Below, piece after piece: positions 7,625-15,289 of a stretch of 20,271 nt of DNA (its first letter is position 1; each line of letters opens with the position of its first letter). The notes beneath the pieces were generated by a model. The model did not search any database. It saw only the letters and a program-made list of their open reading frames with translations, and was not told the origin of the DNA. Position numbers and translations under genes: made by a program. Location: assembly GCA_021811865.1 (NCBI GenBank), contig JAKAQB010000064.1:1-20271 (forward strand), read 5' to 3'. The stretch is from Actinomycetes bacterium (GTDB lineage: Bacteria; Actinomycetota; Acidimicrobiia; Acidimicrobiales; Palsa-688).

Positions 7625-9309
7625 GCGGCCCGCCGGGCGGCGTCGGGATCACCGGTGGCGACCCGAGATGGTTCCAGCACGCCGTCTTCTACGAGATCTT
7701 GGTGCGCGGCTTTTTCGACGCGAACGGTGACGGCACCGGCGACCTGCGGGGTGTCACCGAGAAGCTCGACTACCTGCAATGGCTCGGTGTCGACTGCCTT
7801 TGGCTGCTGCCGTTCTACCAGTCGCCGCTGCGCGACGGCGGCTACGACATCTCCGACTTCTGGACCATCCTCCCCGAGTACGGCGACCTCGCCGACGCCG
7901 TCGAGCTCGTCGAGGAGTCCCACCGCCGCGGCATCCGCATCATCGCCGACCTCGTCATGAACCACACCAGCGACCAGCACCCCTGGTTCCTCGAGTCCCG
8001 CCAGGATCGCACCAACCCCAAGGCCGATTGGTACGTCTGGGGCGACGACGACACCCGCTACGCCGGCGCCCGGATCATCTTCGTCGACACCGAGAAGTCC
8101 AACTGGACCCTCGACCCGCAGCGCGGGCAGTTCTACTGGCACCGGTTCTTCTCCCACCAGCCGGACCTCAACTACGACAACCCCGAAGTGGCGGACACGA
8201 TGCTCGACGTCCTCCGCTACTGGCTCGACATCGGCCTCGACGGCTTCCGCCTCGACGCCGTGCCGTACCTGTTCGAGCGTGAGGGCACCAACGGCGAGAA
8301 CTTGCCCGAGACCCACGAGTACCTGAAGCGGCTGCGCAAGGAGGTCGATGCCGTCTACCCGGGCCGCGTCCTCCTGGCGGAGGCCAACCAGTGGCCCGAG
8401 GACGTGGTGGCGTACTTCGGGGACGGCGACGAGTGCCACATGTGCTTCCACTTCCCGGTGATGCCGCGCATGTTCATGGCCGTCCGCCGCGAGCAGCGCT
8501 ACCCCGTCACCGAGATCCTGTCGCATACGCCCGAGATCCCCGCCGGCTGCCAGTGGGGCATCTTCCTCCGCAACCACGACGAGCTCACCCTCGAGATGGT
8601 CAGCGACGAGGAGCGGGACTACATGTGGGCCGAGTACGCCAAGGACCCGCGCATGAAGCGCAACATGGGCATCGGGCGCCGGCTCATGCCCCTCGTCGAC
8701 GGCGACAGGCGCGTGGCCGAGCTGCTCCACGCCCTGCTCTTCAGCTTCCCCGGGTCACCGATCCTGTACTACGGCGACGAGATCGGGATGGGCGACAACA
8801 TCTACCTCGGTGACCGCGACGGCGTCCGCACGCCCATGCAGTGGGCGCCCGACCGCAACGCCGGCTTCAGCCGGGCGGACTTCGCTCAGCTGTACCTCCC
8901 GCCCTTGATGGACCCTGTGTACGGGTATCAGGCCGTCAATGTGGAAGCCCAGCTGCGCAACCCGAGCTCCCAGCTGCACTGGACCCGTCGCATGCTCGAG
9001 GTCCGCCGCCAGCACGCCGTGCTCGGCACGGGCAGCTTCGAGGTGGTGTCCGCCGAGAACCCCTCGGTCCTCGCCTACGTCCGCAGCTCACCGGCCGCCG
9101 CCGGCGGCTCCCCGGTGGACACGGTCCTCTGCGTCTGCAACCTGTCCCGCTTCGCCCAGCCCGCCGAGCTACCCCTGCAGCGATGGCAGGGAAAGGTGCC
9201 TGTCGAGCTCCTCGGGCGCGTGCCATTCCCCCGGATCGGCGAGCTGCCCTACTTCGTCACGCTCGCGCCCTACGGCTTCTACTGGTTCGAGGTGACCGGC
9301 GCCCCATGA
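7621..9309 (+). CDS. treS: Trehalose synthase / maltose alpha-D-glucosyltransferase
   Basis: 562-residue GH13_16 enzyme interconverting maltose and trehalose by intramolecular transglucosylation (EC 5.4.99.16); here it feeds maltose to Mak and GlgE. Motifs are [33 protein letters not shown], the nucleophile Asp about 212 in [10 protein letters not shown], the acid/base Glu about 254 in [12 protein letters not shown] and Asp about 320 in [20 protein letters not shown]. The 42-residue gap between nucleophile and acid/base matches mycobacterial TreS (D230/E272). [11 protein letters not shown] and [12 protein letters not shown] are also typical. I chose GTG 7621, which overlaps the glgE stop and directly precedes the conserved [10 protein letters not shown] region. 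The frame is open further upstream inside glgE but has no homology there. A short Ala/Gly/Pro loop (about 490-500) precedes the C-terminal strand. It is not fused to the maltokinase, unlike some actinobacterial TreS proteins. Confidence 0.94.
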   Translation: MSGPPGGVGITGGDPRWFQHAVFYEILVRGFFDANGDGTGDLRGVTEKLDYLQWLGVDCLWLLPFYQSPLRDGGYDISDFWTILPEYGDLADAVELVEESHRRGIRIIADLVMNHTSDQHPWFLESRQDRTNPKADWYVWGDDDTRYAGARIIFVDTEKSNWTLDPQRGQFYWHRFFSHQPDLNYDNPEVADTMLDVLRYWLDIGLDGFRLDAVPYLFEREGTNGENLPETHEYLKRLRKEVDAVYPGRVLLAEANQWPEDVVAYFGDGDECHMCFHFPVMPRMFMAVRREQRYPVTEILSHTPEIPAGCQWGIFLRNHDELTLEMVSDEERDYMWAEYAKDPRMKRNMGIGRRLMPLVDGDRRVAELLHALLFSFPGSPILYYGDEIGMGDNIYLGDRDGVRTPMQWAPDRNAGFSRADFAQLYLPPLMDPVYGYQAVNVEAQLRNPSSQLHWTRRMLEVRRQHAVLGTGSFEVVSAENPSVLAYVRSSPAAAGGSPVDTVLCVCNLSRFAQPAELPLQRWQGKVPVELLGRVPFPRIGELPYFVTLAPYGFYWFEVTGAP

Positions 9310-10655
9310 CCCTCACCGCAGCCCTGCCCGGAGACCTCGGGGACCTCCTGGCCCCCTACCTCACCCGCCAGCGGTGGTACGCCGGCCCCGACGAGCTGGG
9401 TCCCGGCGGGGTGTCGGTGCTCGAGACGGCGGAGCTGTGCAGCACCGGTGGCGGGAGCCGCCACCTTTACCTCGCCCTCGTCGAAGCGGCCGGCAGCCGC
9501 TACCAGGTCCTCGTCGGTGAGCGGCCCGCCGGGGAGCACCCCGAGCTCCTCCAGGGCCACGGCGACGGCATCATCGCCGGCCTCGAGGACCGGTACCTCT
9601 ACGACGCCACCATCGACGCCGAGCTGGCCAAGGAGCTGCTACCGATCGTGACCGGCGGTGCCGAGGCAGCCACCCGTGTACGACCCGTCGGTGCGGAGCA
9701 GTCCAACACCTCCCTCGTCTACGACGACCGCATCATCCTCAAGGTGTTCCGCCGCCTCGTCGCCGGCCGCAACCCTGACGTCGCCGTCACCACCGCCCTC
9801 GACCGGGTCGGCTTCACCCACATCGCCCGGCCCCGCGGCGTGTGGCGACGCGGCGACTACGACCTCGGGTTCGCCCAGGAGTTCCTCGCCGGCGGATCGG
9901 AAGGCTGGGCGCTGGCCCTCACCTCGCTCCGCGACTTCTACAACTCGGGGCTCGACGATCCCGCCGCCGCCGGCGGGGACTTCTCCATGGAGGCCCGACG
10001 GCTCGGTGCCGTCACGGCGCAGCTGCACCTGGCTATGGCGGAGGCGATGGGGGTGGACCACGACCGGCTCGTGTCCGGCCGGTACGCCGCCGTGGTGAGC
10101 TCGGTCCGTGACCGCCTGCTCGGCGTCGCCGCCGACGGGACCCTGCCACGCCGGCGCGTCGAGGTCGCCGCCGAGCGGCTCGACGCCGTCTCCCGACCCG
10201 GCCCTGCCATCCGGGTGCACGGCGACTTCCACCTGGGCCAGGCGATGCGCGCCGACGGCGGCTGGTACGTCCTTGACTTCGAGGGGGAGCCGGCGCGACC
10301 CCTCGAGGAGCGCCTCGAGCCGACCTCTGCGCTGAAGGACGTGGCCGGCATGCTCCGGTCCTTCGACTACGCCGCCCGCTTCGCTCTGCAGGAACGGGGC
10401 ACGGCCGGCACCGAGAGCCTCGCCGCCGCCGGGGCTTGGGCGAGCCACAACGGTGCTGCCTTCGTCGCCGGGTACCTGGACCAGGACGGGATCGACTCGC
10501 TCCTGCCCCCAGACGTCGACCGTGAGGCCGTCCTTGCCGCCTACGAGCTCGACAAGGCGCTCTACGAACTGGGCTACGAGCGGTCCTACCGGCCCGCATG
10601 GGAGGCGATCCCGCTCGCCGCGCTGGCGAGGATCACCGACCGCCTCGCCGGGTAG
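9306..10655 (+). CDS. mak: Maltokinase (Mak/Pep2)
   Basis: 449-residue ATP-dependent kinase making maltose-1-phosphate, the GlgE donor. Length and N-terminal cap ([14 protein letters not shown]) match mycobacterial and streptomycete Mak/Pep2. The aminoglycoside-phosphotransferase-like core shows [10 protein letters not shown] with catalytic Asp about 307, and [15 protein letters not shown] with the metal-binding Asp about 324. [15 protein letters not shown] follows, as usual for the family. The long upstream extension of this frame lies inside treS and is not coding. ATG 9306 overlaps the treS stop by ATGA, with GAGGTGA ten bases upstream as a possible ribosome binding site. The order treS-mak next to glgE supports the assignment. 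Confidence 0.94.
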   Translation: MTLTAALPGDLGDLLAPYLTRQRWYAGPDELGPGGVSVLETAELCSTGGGSRHLYLALVEAAGSRYQVLVGERPAGEHPELLQGHGDGIIAGLEDRYLYDATIDAELAKELLPIVTGGAEAATRVRPVGAEQSNTSLVYDDRIILKVFRRLVAGRNPDVAVTTALDRVGFTHIARPRGVWRRGDYDLGFAQEFLAGGSEGWALALTSLRDFYNSGLDDPAAAGGDFSMEARRLGAVTAQLHLAMAEAMGVDHDRLVSGRYAAVVSSVRDRLLGVAADGTLPRRRVEVAAERLDAVSRPGPAIRVHGDFHLGQAMRADGGWYVLDFEGEPARPLEERLEPTSALKDVAGMLRSFDYAARFALQERGTAGTESLAAAGAWASHNGAAFVAGYLDQDGIDSLLPPDVDREAVLAAYELDKALYELGYERSYRPAWEAIPLAALARITDRLAG

Positions 10656-10658
10656 GAG
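10654..10658 (+). promoter_or_regulatory. Shine-Dalgarno site for glgB
   Basis: AGGAG overlaps the mak TAG stop codon and lies 7 nt before ATG 10666. This is the only junction in the glgE operon with a spacer (10 nt) and a clear ribosome binding site instead of a 4-base overlap. It decides the glgB start, because the frame is open far upstream inside mak. Confidence 0.7.
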
Positions 10659-10665
10659 TTGGGCC

Positions 10666-13065
10666 ATGCCCGAGCCCGCCACCGCCCCCGTGCCCTCACC
10701 CACGAGCCCGTCACCGGGGGATGGGACCGGGCCCGCCGGTTCCTCCACCTCGGGCTGGGGTCCTGGGGGTGACCCGCCGAGCGCCGACCAGCGGCGGGGC
10801 TTCGAGCTGGTCGCCCGGGGTCGCCACAGCGATCCCCACGCCGTCCTCGGGCGCCACGGCGGCGTGGTGCGCTGCTTGCGCCCCAACGCCAGTGCTGTGC
10901 GCGTCCGGAGCGGCACCGCCGCCCGGGCCGACGGCGTCCCGGTCGGCCCCGGCGGCGGCCTGCACCTCGTCCATCCCGCCGGCCTGTGGGAAGGCCCGCT
11001 CGACGAGCAGGTTGGCGCCTACCACTACGAGGTGGACTACTCCTCCCCCGGCGGGGCATGGACCGTACGCGTCGACGATCCCTACCGCGCCTGGCCCACC
11101 GTCGGCGACCTCGACCTCCACCTCTTCGGCGAGGGTCGTCACCGCCGGCTGTGGGAGGTCCTCGGCGCCCACCCCCGCGAGCACCAGGGGATGGTGGGTA
11201 CCACCTTCGCCGTGTGGGCCCCCAACGCTCGGGCCGTCCGCGTCGTCGGCGACTGGAACAGCTGGGACGGCCGCCTGCATCCCATGCGCTCGCTCGGCCA
11301 GTCCGGCGTGTGGGAGCTGTTCGTGCCCGGCGTCGGTCCGGGCGCCCGCTACAAGTACGAGCTGGTCGGCGCCGACAACCGGCTGGTCCTCAAGGCGGAC
11401 CCCATGGCGTTCTCGGCCGAGGTGCCACCCGCCACGGCGTCGGTCGTCACCGCCGCAGCCGCCCACGAGTGGGGCGACCGTGGGTGGCTCGACGCACGCG
11501 CCCGCGCCGACCTGATCGGATCGCCATTGTCGGTCTACGAGGTCCACCTCGGGTCGTGGCGGTGGACCGACGACGGCGCCGGCGGGCGACGTCCGCTCAC
11601 CTACCGGGAGCTGGCCGACCAGCTGCCCGAGCACGTCGCGTCGCTCGGCTTCACCCACGTGGAGCTCATGCCCGTCGCCGAGCACCCGTTCTCGGGGTCT
11701 TGGGGCTACCAGGTCACCGGCTACTACGCCCCGACCTCCCGGTACGGGACCCCCGATGACTTCCGCGCCCTGGTCGACGCGCTCCACCGCCGGGGTATCG
11801 GCGTGATCGTCGACTGGGTCCCCGCCCACTTCCCCCGAGACGACTTCGCCCTCGCCCGCTTCGACGGGACGGCGTTGTACGAGCACGAGGACCCCCGGCG
11901 CGGGTCGCACCCGGATTGGGGCACGCTCGTCTTCAACTTCGGGCGCAACGAGGTCCGCAACTTCCTCGTAGCCAACGCCCTGTACTGGGTCGAGCAGTTC
12001 CACGTCGACGCACTGCGCGTCGACGCTGTCGCGTCGATGCTCTACCTGGACTACTCCCGCAAGGCCGGGGAGTGGCTCCCCAACGAGTTCGGCGGCCGGG
12101 AGAACCTCGAGGCGGTGGCGTTGCTCCGGGAGGTCAACGCGGCCGTCTTCGGGATGCACCCCGGCGCCACCGTCATCGCCGAGGAGTCCACCGCCTGGCC
12201 GGGCGTGTCCCGGCCCCTCTACCTCGGCGGCCTCGGGTTTGGCTTCAAGTGGAACATGGGTTGGATGCACGACACGCTCGACTACTTCTCCACCGACCCG
12301 CTCTACCGGTCCTACCACCAAAACGAGCTCACCTTCGGCCTCGTCTACGCGTGGTCGGAGAACTTCGTGCTGCCCCTCTCCCACGACGAGGTCGTCCACG
12401 GCAAGGGGTCCCTCCTGGCGAAGATGCCCGGCGACCGCTGGCAGCAGCTGGCCAACCTCCGGGCTCTCTACGCGTGGATGTGGGCCCACCCCGGCAAGCA
12501 GCTGCTGTTCATGGGCGCCGAGCTCGCCCCTGAGCGAGAGTGGGACCACGACCGGGAGCTCGACTGGTGGATCCGGGACAACTGGCGCGACCACGAGCGG
12601 CTGGGGGGTCTGCTCGCCGAGCTGAACCGGGTCCAACGCTCCCAGCCGGCTATGTGGGAGGACGACGTCACGCCCGCCGGCTTCCGGTGGATCGACGCCA
12701 GTGACGCCGCCCGCAGCGTGCTGTCGTTCCTCCGGCTCCGCCCGGAGCGGGCGCCGGCGGGCGGAGCGCAGCCGGATGCGGCGGCGCCGGTGTGGCCGGC
12801 GACCGGCAGCGACGTCGCCGGTGCCCCCCCGATGGTCGCATGCATCGCCAACCTGACACCCGTCCCCCATGAGGGTTACCGGGTCGGCCTCCCCCTCCCC
12901 GGGCCCTGGCGGGAGCTGCTCAACACCGACGCCACCGAGTGGGGCGGGAGTGGTATGGGCAACGGCGGGGCGGTGCTCGCCGAAGCGGAGCCCTGGCACG
13001 GCCAGCCGTTCTCCGCCTCCCTCACCCTGCCACCCCTCGGCGTGCTCTGGCTGGCGCCGGGGTGA
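10666..13065 (+). CDS. glgB: 1,4-alpha-glucan branching enzyme GlgB
   Basis: 799-residue GH13_9 enzyme that cuts alpha-1,4 chains and rejoins them as alpha-1,6 branches. The order is a Pro/Gly/Ser-rich leader (1-45), a first N-terminal beta domain (from about 47, with [11 protein letters not shown]), a CBM48 domain (about 165-270, with [20 protein letters not shown]) and the catalytic barrel (about 285-640). The nucleophile Asp is about 453 in [19 protein letters not shown], the acid/base Glu about 506 in [12 protein letters not shown] and the third Asp about 574 in [14 protein letters not shown]. Spacings of 53 and 121 residues equal those of E. coli D405/E458/D526. It is longer than the common ~730 residues because of the leader and an Ala/Pro/Gly-rich insertion at about 691-723 in the C-terminal domain. 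ATG 10666 has a good Shine-Dalgarno site. It is the last gene of the operon. Confidence 0.95.
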   Translation: MPEPATAPVPSPTSPSPGDGTGPAGSSTSGWGPGGDPPSADQRRGFELVARGRHSDPHAVLGRHGGVVRCLRPNASAVRVRSGTAARADGVPVGPGGGLHLVHPAGLWEGPLDEQVGAYHYEVDYSSPGGAWTVRVDDPYRAWPTVGDLDLHLFGEGRHRRLWEVLGAHPREHQGMVGTTFAVWAPNARAVRVVGDWNSWDGRLHPMRSLGQSGVWELFVPGVGPGARYKYELVGADNRLVLKADPMAFSAEVPPATASVVTAAAAHEWGDRGWLDARARADLIGSPLSVYEVHLGSWRWTDDGAGGRRPLTYRELADQLPEHVASLGFTHVELMPVAEHPFSGSWGYQVTGYYAPTSRYGTPDDFRALVDALHRRGIGVIVDWVPAHFPRDDFALARFDGTALYEHEDPRRGSHPDWGTLVFNFGRNEVRNFLVANALYWVEQFHVDALRVDAVASMLYLDYSRKAGEWLPNEFGGRENLEAVALLREVNAAVFGMHPGATVIAEESTAWPGVSRPLYLGGLGFGFKWNMGWMHDTLDYFSTDPLYRSYHQNELTFGLVYAWSENFVLPLSHDEVVHGKGSLLAKMPGDRWQQLANLRALYAWMWAHPGKQLLFMGAELAPEREWDHDRELDWWIRDNWRDHERLGGLLAELNRVQRSQPAMWEDDVTPAGFRWIDASDAARSVLSFLRLRPERAPAGGAQPDAAAPVWPATGSDVAGAPPMVACIANLTPVPHEGYRVGLPLPGPWRELLNTDATEWGGSGMGNGGAVLAEAEPWHGQPFSASLTLPPLGVLWLAPG

Positions 13066-13156
13066 CGGCACGGCCGGTGAGGTCGGGCGGGTTGGCCGGG
13101 ATGGCCGAGCCTCCGGCGACCTTCAACGCGGCGGTTGGGCCCGGTTGGCTCCGGTA

Positions 13157-13207
13157 CGTTGTTTGGGCAGTTGTCTGCGATTATCGCGGTCAACTGCCCG
13201 AACAACG
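13157..13207. repeat. 51-nt near-perfect palindrome (terminator or operator)
   Basis: The left arm CGTTGTTTGGGCAGTTG (13157-13173) and right arm CAACTGCCCGAACAACG (13191-13207) pair at 16 of 17 positions, the exception being a T/G pair (G-U in RNA). The space between them continues the symmetry around base 13182: GCGAT (13177-13181) pairs with ATCGC (13183-13187). Counted over 25-bp arms there are 22 Watson-Crick pairs, 2 G-U wobbles and 1 mismatch. Symmetry stops abruptly outside 13157 and 13207. It starts 92 nt after the glgB stop. No T-run follows on either strand. It could be a bidirectional terminator of the tail-less actinobacterial kind, an operator, or a cruciform-forming site. Confidence 0.85.
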
Positions 13208-13328
13208 CGATGGCCGCCGCCCCATTGCCGACCCTGCCGGTCCCTCTGGAGCTTCCGTTCCTCCTGGCTCCTCCGGCCCTTCCACGTCGTCACGGGTAGC
13301 GAGAGCCGTTGGGGGAAGTCGGGGTTGG

Positions 13329-13356
13329 TGAACCGGCCTGCACCGGGCTGCGTAGT
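13329..13356 (+). promoter_or_regulatory. Candidate ECF-sigma promoter upstream of the sigma gene
   Basis: TGAACC (13329-13334) and CGTAGT (13351-13356) are separated by 16 bp. This resembles ECF-dependent promoters, which commonly have an AAC-containing -35 and a CGT-containing -10. A transcript starting shortly after 13356 would include the GAGGAGG at 13381, the small ORF at 13399 and the sigma/anti-sigma genes. ECF factors often drive their own operons, which makes autoregulation a reasonable guess. The match is made by eye in GC-rich DNA. Confidence 0.3.
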
Positions 13357-13398
13357 ACGGGTGACCGGGCGCAGCGCCGCGAGGAGGACACGACCGCC

Positions 13399-13476
13399 AT
13401 GAGAGGACTCGGGAGCTGCTTGCACATGCTGAGCGTCGCCGGCAAGCCGATGCACCTCGAGCGACACGACCGTTGA
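13399..13476 (+). CDS. Possible 25-residue leader peptide upstream of the ECF sigma gene
   Basis: An ATG at 13399 opens 25 codons (beginning MRGLGSCLHMLSVAGKP, ending RHDR) that stop at TGA 13474-13476. A GAGGAGG lies at 13381-13387, 11 nt before the ATG, slightly farther than ideal. The stop is one base from the sigma factor GTG (13478), and that GTG has no Shine-Dalgarno of its own, so ribosomes terminating here could reinitiate on the sigma gene. The peptide has one Cys, three His, no signal peptide and no family that I recognise. It could be a leader that couples or attenuates sigma translation, or a chance ORF. Confidence 0.3.
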   Translation: MRGLGSCLHMLSVAGKPMHLERHDR

Positions 13477-13477
13477 T

Positions 13478-14068
13478 GTGAGGCTGCGGACCGCGTCGTC
13501 CGGCTCCCTCGTGCTCCCGGGCTCCTCCGGCGCCAGCGGTGCCGACCCGGAGGAAGAGGTCCTGCAGGCCATGTACGAGGCGTACTCGGGGCCGGTCGCG
13601 GCTTACGCCGCCCGGCTCACCGGGGACGCCGGCATCGCGGAGGACGTGGTGCAAGAGACGTTCCTCCGTGCCTGGAGCCACCTGCACCGTCTCGATCCGG
13701 ATCGCTCGCCTCTCCCGTGGCTCATGGTCGTCACCCGCAACGTCTGCTACAGCATGGGGCGCCGTCGCCTCTCGCGGCCGGCCGAAGCCCCCCTGCACGA
13801 CCATGCTGCGCGCTCCGGGCTGGACGGTTCCGGAGGCGGGGGGCTCGGGACCGACGAGGCCCTCCTCGACGGCGTGGTGGTGGCTGAAGCGCTCGGTCGG
13901 CTCGGTGCCAACCACCGGGTGGTGCTCGTCGAGACCTTCATTGACGGCTTCAGCGCGGCGGAGGTGGCCAACCGGCTGGGCATACCCGTCGGCACAGTGA
14001 AGTCACGCATCTACTACGGGTTGCGCGCCCTGCGCAACGTGCTCGAGGAGATGGGTCTCGCTCCATGA
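13478..14068 (+). CDS. ECF-family RNA polymerase sigma factor (SigL/SigK-like)
   Basis: 196-residue group 4 sigma factor. Region 2 spans about residues 30-97, with DVVQETFLRAW (56-66) and the promoter-melting segment WLMVVTRNVCYSMGRRR. A Gly-rich linker (98-135) follows. Region 4 (about 136-190) carries the helix-turn-helix FSAAEVANRLGIPVGTVKSRIYYGLRALR. The end GLRALRNVLEEMG resembles mycobacterial and streptomycete SigL-type factors, but the subgroup is uncertain. The first ~28 residues are low-complexity, and a later GTG (about 13511) is a possible alternative start. GTG 13478 lacks a Shine-Dalgarno and abuts a small upstream ORF. The stop overlaps the anti-sigma gene by ATGA, so the two are co-expressed. 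It directs transcription of an unknown regulon, probably including its own operon. Confidence 0.88.
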   Translation: MRLRTASSGSLVLPGSSGASGADPEEEVLQAMYEAYSGPVAAYAARLTGDAGIAEDVVQETFLRAWSHLHRLDPDRSPLPWLMVVTRNVCYSMGRRRLSRPAEAPLHDHAARSGLDGSGGGGLGTDEALLDGVVVAEALGRLGANHRVVLVETFIDGFSAAEVANRLGIPVGTVKSRIYYGLRALRNVLEEMGLAP

Positions 14069-14694
14069 CGAACCGCTGCCCACGCCGAGTCGACATCGTC
14101 GAGCTGCTCCTCGAGCCAGGCGCTCACCCGGAGCTGCAGGAGCACGTCGCCGCCTGCCCGGAATGCTCCCAGGAGCGGCGGGAGCTGCAACGTCTCACGT
14201 CCATGATCGCCGGCTCTGGATCCTCCGCCGGCTCTGGATCCTCCGCCGGGACAGGCATGGCGGGACTGCTGGCCCGGGTGCGCCTTCGCAGGCGCCGGCG
14301 GCTGGTCGTGGCGCTGGGCACGTCGGCGCTCCTCGTGGTCGGCGGGGTTGCTGCGGGTGCCTCACTCGGATCGACGTCCACGGCGGTCGTGGCCCACACC
14401 AAGACGGTGACTGCTAGCGGGCCGGGGCCCGTCATGCTCGTCGCCGAGCTGACGCCCCGCCCGTGGGGCACGGCAGTGACACTGCGCGCCGCCGGGCTGC
14501 CGGCAAGGACCCTCTGCGAGCTGGTCGCCGTGGGGGTGGACGGCGCCGGCCAGCCGGCCGGATGGTGGTGGTCGGCGCACGGAGCGGTGAGATCCGTGCA
14601 AGCAGCCACATCCTGGCATCTCGGGCAGCTGTCGCGAATCGAGCTGCGCATCGGCGGGCGGACCGTCGCCGCCGCAACTGTGCACGGCGGTTGA
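14065..14694 (+). CDS. Zinc-finger, membrane-anchored anti-sigma factor
   Basis: 209 residues encoded immediately after the sigma gene with a 4-base overlap. The cytoplasmic N-terminus has the HxxxCxxC zinc-binding anti-sigma signature (EHVAACPEC: His 27, Cys 31, Cys 34), which in this family grips the sigma factor. A Ser/Gly linker (about 50-63) contains a duplicated six-residue unit. A basic patch RVRLRRRRR precedes one transmembrane segment (about 80-101), giving an N-in topology. The extracytoplasmic part (about 105-209) includes VAELTPRPWGTAVTLRAAGLPARTLCELVAV and GWWW and resembles the sensor domain of RslA-like anti-sigma factors. It probably holds the ECF factor inactive until an envelope or redox signal arrives. 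The inducing signal cannot be read from sequence. Confidence 0.82.
   Translation: MTNRCPRRVDIVELLLEPGAHPELQEHVAACPECSQERRELQRLTSMIAGSGSSAGSGSSAGTGMAGLLARVRLRRRRRLVVALGTSALLVVGGVAAGASLGSTSTAVVAHTKTVTASGPGPVMLVAELTPRPWGTAVTLRAAGLPARTLCELVAVGVDGAGQPAGWWWSAHGAVRSVQAATSWHLGQLSRIELRIGGRTVAAATVHGG
14212..14247 (+). repeat. Two perfect 18-bp tandem copies in the anti-sigma linker
   Basis: GGCTCTGGATCCTCCGCC occurs at 14212-14229 and again at 14230-14247 without any difference. It is in frame and encodes the six-residue unit GSGSSA twice, in the linker between the zinc finger and the transmembrane helix. Identity at every third-codon position suggests recent slippage duplication, so linker length may vary between strains. 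Confidence 0.85.
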
Positions 14695-14737
14695 GCCGCG
14701 TCGGTCTGGCCAGCCCGAGCCCCGCTGCCCGCAAAGC

Positions 14738-14755
14738 AGTGTTACAGTCAACACT
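14738..14755. promoter_or_regulatory. Candidate MarR operator overlapping a leaderless -10 box
   Basis: AGTGTTACAGTCAACACT is an inverted repeat of two perfect 6-bp arms around a 6-bp centre; 18 bp is the usual MarR operator size. It ends immediately before the marR ATG at 14756. It contains TACAGT (14743-14748), a TANNNT -10 match lying 7 nt before the ATG, so transcription could begin at or next to the start codon. Protein bound here would block the promoter, which implies autorepression of marR and of the overlapping exporter gene. No clear -35 is visible. Confidence 0.6.
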
Positions 14756-15289
14756 ATGTTGGAAGGCAACGAAGTTACAACCGGGTGCCCATCCCCGCCG
14801 GGCTCCTTCGAGGCGGACGCGGCTGTCGCCGAGCTGTGCCTGGCGCTATTCGGAGCGTTGCGGGCACTCGGTCGGGCGGGAAGCGGGCGACCGGCGGCAC
14901 GTGAGATCCTGCGACGCCACGGCCTGGCGCCGCGCCACGCTGCCACGTTGGCCTACCTCGCCCTCAGCGGACCGATGGGCGTATCAGCGCTCGCGGCCCG
15001 CCTGGGGGTCGCTCGCACCACCGCCAGCCTGCTGGTGGCCGAGCTCGCCGCGGCTGGGCTGGTCGACCGCCGGGAGGACGTGGACGACCACCGCCGGACC
15101 ATGGTGGCGGTATCGCAGGACAGCCGTTCCGAGGTACGCCAGACGGTCGAGGCTCGACTGGCGCCCCTGCGCCGGGCGGCTCAGCGGCTGGGCCCGGCAC
15201 GGGTGGCGGAGCTGACGGCCGGACTGATGGTGCTGGCCGAAGAGCTGCGAGGTGAGTCGTGCGACGACGCTGGAGCAGGGACCCGATGA
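14756..15289 (+). CDS. MarR-family transcriptional regulator
   Basis: 177-residue winged-helix regulator. A helical N-terminal dimerisation part (about 18-55) precedes the DNA-binding domain (about 58-120): LAPRHAATLAYLALSGPMGVSALAARLGVARTTASLLVAELAAAGLVDRRED, with the wing DVDDHRRTMVAVS. The C-terminal helices (about 122-168) complete the dimer interface. It is slightly longer than the typical 140-170 residues because of the N-terminal extension. The stop overlaps the MMPL exporter start by ATGA, the classical layout of a local repressor with its efflux gene. An 18-bp palindrome sits directly upstream. The likely role is ligand-relieved repression of both genes; the ligand is unknown. Confidence 0.88.
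   Translation: MLEGNEVTTGCPSPPGSFEADAAVAELCLALFGALRALGRAGSGRPAAREILRRHGLAPRHAATLAYLALSGPMGVSALAARLGVARTTASLLVAELAAAGLVDRREDVDDHRRTMVAVSQDSRSEVRQTVEARLAPLRRAAQRLGPARVAELTAGLMVLAEELRGESCDDAGAGTR

Larger units (their letters stand above)
13066..13477. other. 412-bp intergenic region between glgB and the ECF sigma gene
   Basis: No convincing protein gene of ordinary size fills this stretch. Long frames crossing it on both strands look like GC-driven shadows. It holds a 51-nt near-perfect palindrome (13157-13207), a candidate ECF-type promoter (13329-13356), a GAGGAGG ribosome-binding-like site (13381-13387) and a 25-codon ORF (13399-13476) ending 1 nt before the sigma start. The part between 13208 and 13328 is featureless to me, with pyrimidine-rich patches around 13225-13280. 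Confidence 0.6.

Noticed and set aside
7351..8730. 459-codon open frame antisense to glgE/treS
   Set aside because: The translation is a Val/Glu/His-rich shadow typical of GC-rich antisense. The plus strand has intact TreS motifs throughout.
10711..13071. 786-codon open frame antisense to glgB
   Set aside because: It has no recognisable motifs, is low-complexity (Gly/Val/Glu/Arg), and mirrors a gene with clear GH13 catalytic residues. High G+C keeps antisense frames open.
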